Shown here: one piece after another, positions 61,290 to 64,000 of the stretch
How positions within the stretch are numbered: position 1 is the stretch's first letter
Layout of the letters: each line of letters opens with the position of its first letter
NCBI RefSeq assembly: GCF_004122735.1
Contig: NZ_SDIF01000021.1
Span: 1 to 64,000 of the forward strand
From: Streptomyces sioyaensis
GTDB lineage: Bacteria > Actinomycetota > Actinomycetes > Streptomycetales > Streptomycetaceae
Length of the DNA: 64,000 nucleotides
Direction: 5' to 3'
The notes under the pieces: model-generated
Told to the model about the DNA's origin: nothing
Seen by the model: the letters and a program-made list of their open reading frames with translations, nothing else
Databases searched by the model: none
Made by a program: the position numbers and the translations under genes

Positions 61290-62618
61290 ATGCATGACTA
61301 CCGGGCGCTGGCCGACGCACTCGCGGCCGATATCGCGGCGGGCCGGCTCCGCCCCGGGGAGAAGCTGCTGCCGCTGCGCCGGTTCGCCCGTCAGCGGCAG
61401 ATCGCCGACTCGACGGCGGCCCGGGTGTACCGGGAGCTGAACCGGCGCGGTCTGACGGTGGGCGAGGTCGGCCGCGGCACCTTCGTCCGCTCCGCCGCGC
61501 CCCCGGCGGAGCCCGCCCTGGCCGAGCCGGGCCGGGCCCGGGTCGACCTGGAAATGAACTTCCCCGTGCTGCCCGAGCAGCCCGCACTCCTCGCCAGGAG
61601 CCTCGAAGGGCTGCTGCGGCCCGACGCCCTGGCCGCCGCGCTGCCTCCGGTGGGCGCCGCGGGCACGGCCGCCGCCCGGCAGGCCGCGGCCGCCCACCTC
61701 GCCCGGGCGGGCTGGGCGCCGGACCCCGGCCGGCTGCTCTTCGCGGGCAACGGCCGGCAGGCGCTGGCCGCCGCCATCGCCGCGCTGGTCCCGGCCGGCG
61801 AACGTCTCGGTGTCGAGGCGCTCACCTACCCCGTGGTGAAGGGCCTCGCGGCCCGCCTCGGCGTCACCCTCGTCCCGCTCGCCATGGACGAGGACGGGCT
61901 GACCCCCGAGGCGCTGCGCACCGCCGCCCCGCTGCGGGCCGTCTACCTCCAGCCGGCCCTGCACAACCCGCTGGGCATCACCATGTCCGGCCGCCGGCGC
62001 GAAGAACTCACCGCTGTGCTACGGGAGTTGGACCTGTACGCGATCGAGGACGCCATCTACGGATTCCTCCGCGACGACCTGCCGCCCCTGGCGGCACTGG
62101 CCCCGGAGCGCACCCTGGTCGTCGACAGCCTGTCCAAACGGCTCGCGCCCGGACTGTCCCTGGGATTCCTCACCGTGCCGGCGGGCCAGGTACCGGACGT
62201 CGCGACGGCCCTCCGGTCGGGCACCTGGACGGCGTCCCGCTTCGCGCTCGACGCGGCCACCCGCTGGATGGCCGACGGCACCGCGGCGGCGATCGAAGCG
62301 GCGAAGCGCAGCGACGCCGCGGCCCGCGGGCGCCTCGTCGCCGCCCACCTCGCCGGCTTCCGGGTCCGCGCCGATCCGCACGCGTACCACTGCTGGTGGG
62401 AGTTGCCGGAGCCCTGGCGGGCCGACACCTTCGTCGCCGCCGCCGCGCGCCGCGGGATCGCCGTCACCCCGTCCGGCGCCTTTGCCGTCGGCCCGGCCCA
62501 CGCCCCCAACGCCGTGCGGCTGGCGCTCGGCTCACCGCCCCTGGACGCCCTGGCCGAGGCGCTCGCCGTCCTGGCCGGGCTGGCGCAGGGGGCGCCGGAG
62601 GACACCGCGCCGGAGTGA
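61290..62618 (+). CDS. MocR-family regulator (GntR HTH fused to aminotransferase-like domain)
   Basis: 442 residues. GntR winged helix at ~3-68 (DYRALADALAADIAAGRLRPG, STAARVYRELNRRGLTVGEV), then a fold-type I aminotransferase-like domain. PLP residues are in place: Asn226 in HNPLG, Asp254/Tyr257 in IEDAIYGF and Schiff-base Lys283 in DSLSKRLAPG. The HTH begins at once without the long linker of PdxR, and there are no pdxST genes nearby, so it is not the vitamin B6 regulator. Probable repressor or activator of the divergent hydrolase and itself. Confidence 0.9.
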   Translation: MHDYRALADALAADIAAGRLRPGEKLLPLRRFARQRQIADSTAARVYRELNRRGLTVGEVGRGTFVRSAAPPAEPALAEPGRARVDLEMNFPVLPEQPALLARSLEGLLRPDALAAALPPVGAAGTAAARQAAAAHLARAGWAPDPGRLLFAGNGRQALAAAIAALVPAGERLGVEALTYPVVKGLAARLGVTLVPLAMDEDGLTPEALRTAAPLRAVYLQPALHNPLGITMSGRRREELTAVLRELDLYAIEDAIYGFLRDDLPPLAALAPERTLVVDSLSKRLAPGLSLGFLTVPAGQVPDVATALRSGTWTASRFALDAATRWMADGTAAAIEAAKRSDAAARGRLVAAHLAGFRVRADPHAYHCWWELPEPWRADTFVAAAARRGIAVTPSGAFAVGPAHAPNAVRLALGSPPLDALAEALAVLAGLAQGAPEDTAPE

Positions 62619-62622
62619 GCGG

Positions 62623-62658
62623 GCGCCGGGGCCCGGGCCGGCCGGGGCCCCGGGGCGC
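62623..62658. terminator. Hairpin between convergent mocR and small gene
   Basis: GCGCC + GGGGCCC (62623-62634) pair with GGGCCCC + GGCGC (62645-62658) with a 2-base bulge and an additional small inner GGCC pairing. Confidence 0.65.
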
Positions 62659-62665
62659 TCGTGGC

Positions 62666-62965
62666 TCAGGTGCCGCTCATCAGCTCGCCGTATCCGGTGC
62701 GCAGATCGTCCGCGGTCATCACCGGCTGCAGCGAGACCTTCGCGTGCAGGTCCATGAAGAACGATTCGAGGAGCGTCGGCATCTGCCATGACTCCTGCAT
62801 GTCGAAGTAGAAGAATGCGGTCTGCTCGCCGTCGTCGAGGGTGAAGTAGGCCGCCTCGGGCTTCAGGGCGGCGAGGGCCGACTCCATGACCTTCGGCAGA
62901 CGGCCGCTGCGGATCACTTCGTTCCGTGTCTGGGTGGGTATGCGGGCCTTCAGAACCATCCTCAT
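62666..62965 (-). CDS. Small conserved hypothetical protein
   Basis: 99 residues; GAGGAGTGA precedes the ATG at 62965. Predicted order beta-alpha-beta-beta-alpha-beta (MRMVLKARIPTQTRNEVIRS, AYFTLDDGEQTAFFYFDMQE, LLESFFMDLHAKVSLQPVM) suggests a ferredoxin-like dimeric barrel similar to small stress or monooxygenase-like proteins. No catalytic residues or family name were recognised. It lies 182 bases downstream of the GST-like gene on the same strand, with an intergenic region long enough for its own promoter. Confidence 0.65.
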   Translation of the reverse strand: MRMVLKARIPTQTRNEVIRSGRLPKVMESALAALKPEAAYFTLDDGEQTAFFYFDMQESWQMPTLLESFFMDLHAKVSLQPVMTADDLRTGYGELMSGT

Positions 62966-63147
62966 CGGGCTCACTCCTCGCGTTGCTCGCGTGGGGCGGA
63001 TGGAGCGCGGCGGTGAACCGGGAGGCCGGGCGCTCGGGTGGGTACGCGGGAAGCCCCGTGGCGCACCGTCTGTGTCGCTGTCTGCTCTCAGGATCTCACG
63101 GTCGGGCCCGCGGTGGGCAGCTCCGGCGGCCGGTGACGGAGGAGCGG

Positions 63148-64000
63148 TCAGGAGCCGGTCAGCAGGTGCTCGGGGCGCCCACTGGGAGGGACCTCCTCGG
63201 CCGCCGGTACCGGGCCGGGCGGGGTGCCGTGGCCGAACGGCCGGCCGCCCAACTCCTCGCGGTGGTGCGGCAGCAGCCAGCCGGAGAGGTCCGGCCCCAC
63301 GGGGACGATGCCGGTCGGGTTGATGCCGGCGTGCACCCGGTAGTAGTGCTGCTTGATGTGGTGGAAGTCGACGGTGTCGCCGAAGCCGGGCGTCTGGAAG
63401 AGGTCCCTGGCGTAGGCCCACAGCACCCGGTCCTCGGTCAGCTTGAACCCGTTGCACTTGAAGTGACCGTGGTAGACGGCGTCGAAGCGGACCAGGGTCG
63501 TGAACAGCCGGATGTCGGCCTCCGTGATCGTGTCGCCCACGAGATAGCGCTGGTCGGCCAGCCGCCCGGACAGCAGCTCCAGGCGCCGGAAAAGATCGCG
63601 GAAGGCCGCCTCGTACTCGCCCTGCCCGGTGGCGAAACCGGCCCGGTACACGCCGTTGTTGACGTCCCGGTAGACGCCCGCCATGACGACGTCGATCTCC
63701 TCGCGCAGTGGCTCCGGATACAGCTCGGGTGCGCCGGGCCGGTGCAGCGCCGTCCACTCCGTCGCGAGGTCCAGCGTGATCTGCTGGAAGTCGTTGGTGA
63801 CGAGCTGCCCGCTGGGGACGTCGACGACGGCGGGGACGCTGACGCCGCCCGGGTAGTCCGTCTCGCGGGCGTCGTAGGCCTCACGGAGGAAGCGGATGCC
63901 GAGGACGGGGTCGCGGCCGTCGGGGTCCAGGGTGAACCGCCAGCTGCGGTGGTCCTGGATCGGGTCGGTGACGGCGAGCGAGAGCGCGTCCTCCAGGCCG
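63148..64000 (-). CDS. Glutathionyl/mycothiyl-hydroquinone reductase-like protein, partial
   Basis: The 3' 853 bases of a gene continuing past the window edge. The visible part has the end of the thioredoxin-like domain (VSVPAVVDVPSGQLVTNDFQ, LYPEPLREEIDVVMAGVYRD) and the GST_C domain typical of the YqjG/ECM4 family: NNGVYRAGFATGQGEYEAAF, LVGDTITEADIRLFTTLVRF and the family-specific DFHHIKQHYYRVHAGINPTG with IVPVGP. The catalytic Cys-Pro-Trp is beyond the edge. Mycothiol is the likely thiol in an actinomycete. It would reduce thiyl-(hydro)quinones. Confidence 0.87.
   Translation of the reverse strand, partial: GLEDALSLAVTDPIQDHRSWRFTLDPDGRDPVLGIRFLREAYDARETDYPGGVSVPAVVDVPSGQLVTNDFQQITLDLATEWTALHRPGAPELYPEPLREEIDVVMAGVYRDVNNGVYRAGFATGQGEYEAAFRDLFRRLELLSGRLADQRYLVGDTITEADIRLFTTLVRFDAVYHGHFKCNGFKLTEDRVLWAYARDLFQTPGFGDTVDFHHIKQHYYRVHAGINPTGIVPVGPDLSGWLLPHHREELGGRPFGHGTPPGPVPAAEEVPPSGRPEHLLTGS

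Overview
The base composition (very high GC, strong G/C third positions), GTG/TTG starts, AGGAGG-type ribosome sites, GC-rich hairpin terminators and the gene content all point to a Streptomyces-like actinomycete chromosome. Indicative genes include a secreted RNase of the RNase Sa type, a SpoIIE/HATPase phosphatase, MocR, GntR, IclR and double-Lrp regulators, and a GluABCD-like glutamate transporter. No rRNA, tRNA or CRISPR array was seen.

Left flank (1-17 kb): allantoinase, a TenA-like protein, a secreted GH84 beta-N-acetylglucosaminidase, a cupin-type XRE regulator with a small membrane partner, VOC proteins, the RNase and a KDPG-type aldolase. Next comes a complete sugar-uptake unit: GntR regulator, two tandem paralogous binding lipoproteins, permease, single-domain ATPase, ROK kinase and a membrane protein. 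From 17 to 20.4 kb lie a self-operator GntR gene, ACC deaminase (acdS) and small hypothetical or secreted proteins.

Accessory region (20.4-44.3 kb): this stretch is bounded by two direct ~142 bp repeats (20431-20572 and 44176-44318) that share a 34 bp identical core. Both repeats carry the 3' end of a gene related to the intact membrane-protein gene at 16253-16825. The region is rich in scars. A CYP102-type reductase remnant abuts a 5'-truncated tetR. A protein-kinase N-lobe runs into a truncated P450. A transposase remnant and an integrase/IS110-like mosaic are also present. Intact cargo includes a double-Lrp regulator with an M20 amidohydrolase and MFS symporter; a TetR/IclR-controlled lower meta-cleavage pathway (extradiol dioxygenase, hydrolase, hydratase, acylating aldehyde dehydrogenase, aldolase); a Tat-exported SnoaL-like protein opposite a CGNR zinc-finger protein; an orphan GltS-domain protein; a P450-type ferredoxin; and a coupled four-cysteine protein / YeeE / DUF6691 sulfur-transport operon.

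Right flank (44.3-64 kb): a PcaD-PcaC fusion whose nucleophile serine codon reads Asn, an MBL hydrolase, exonuclease III, the SpoIIE sensor phosphatase, an orphan binding lipoprotein, a secreted SGNH hydrolase, a DUF6278-like protein, the gluABCD operon, a secreted CocE-like hydrolase, a methyltransferase, a MocR regulator divergent from an alpha/beta hydrolase, and a glutathionyl-hydroquinone-reductase-like gene cut by the window edge.

Several intergenic regions hold near-perfect dyads beside regulator genes. They are reported as candidate operators because they suggest local, self-contained control of most accessory modules. All family assignments are by recognition of motifs and overall resemblance; no database search was run.
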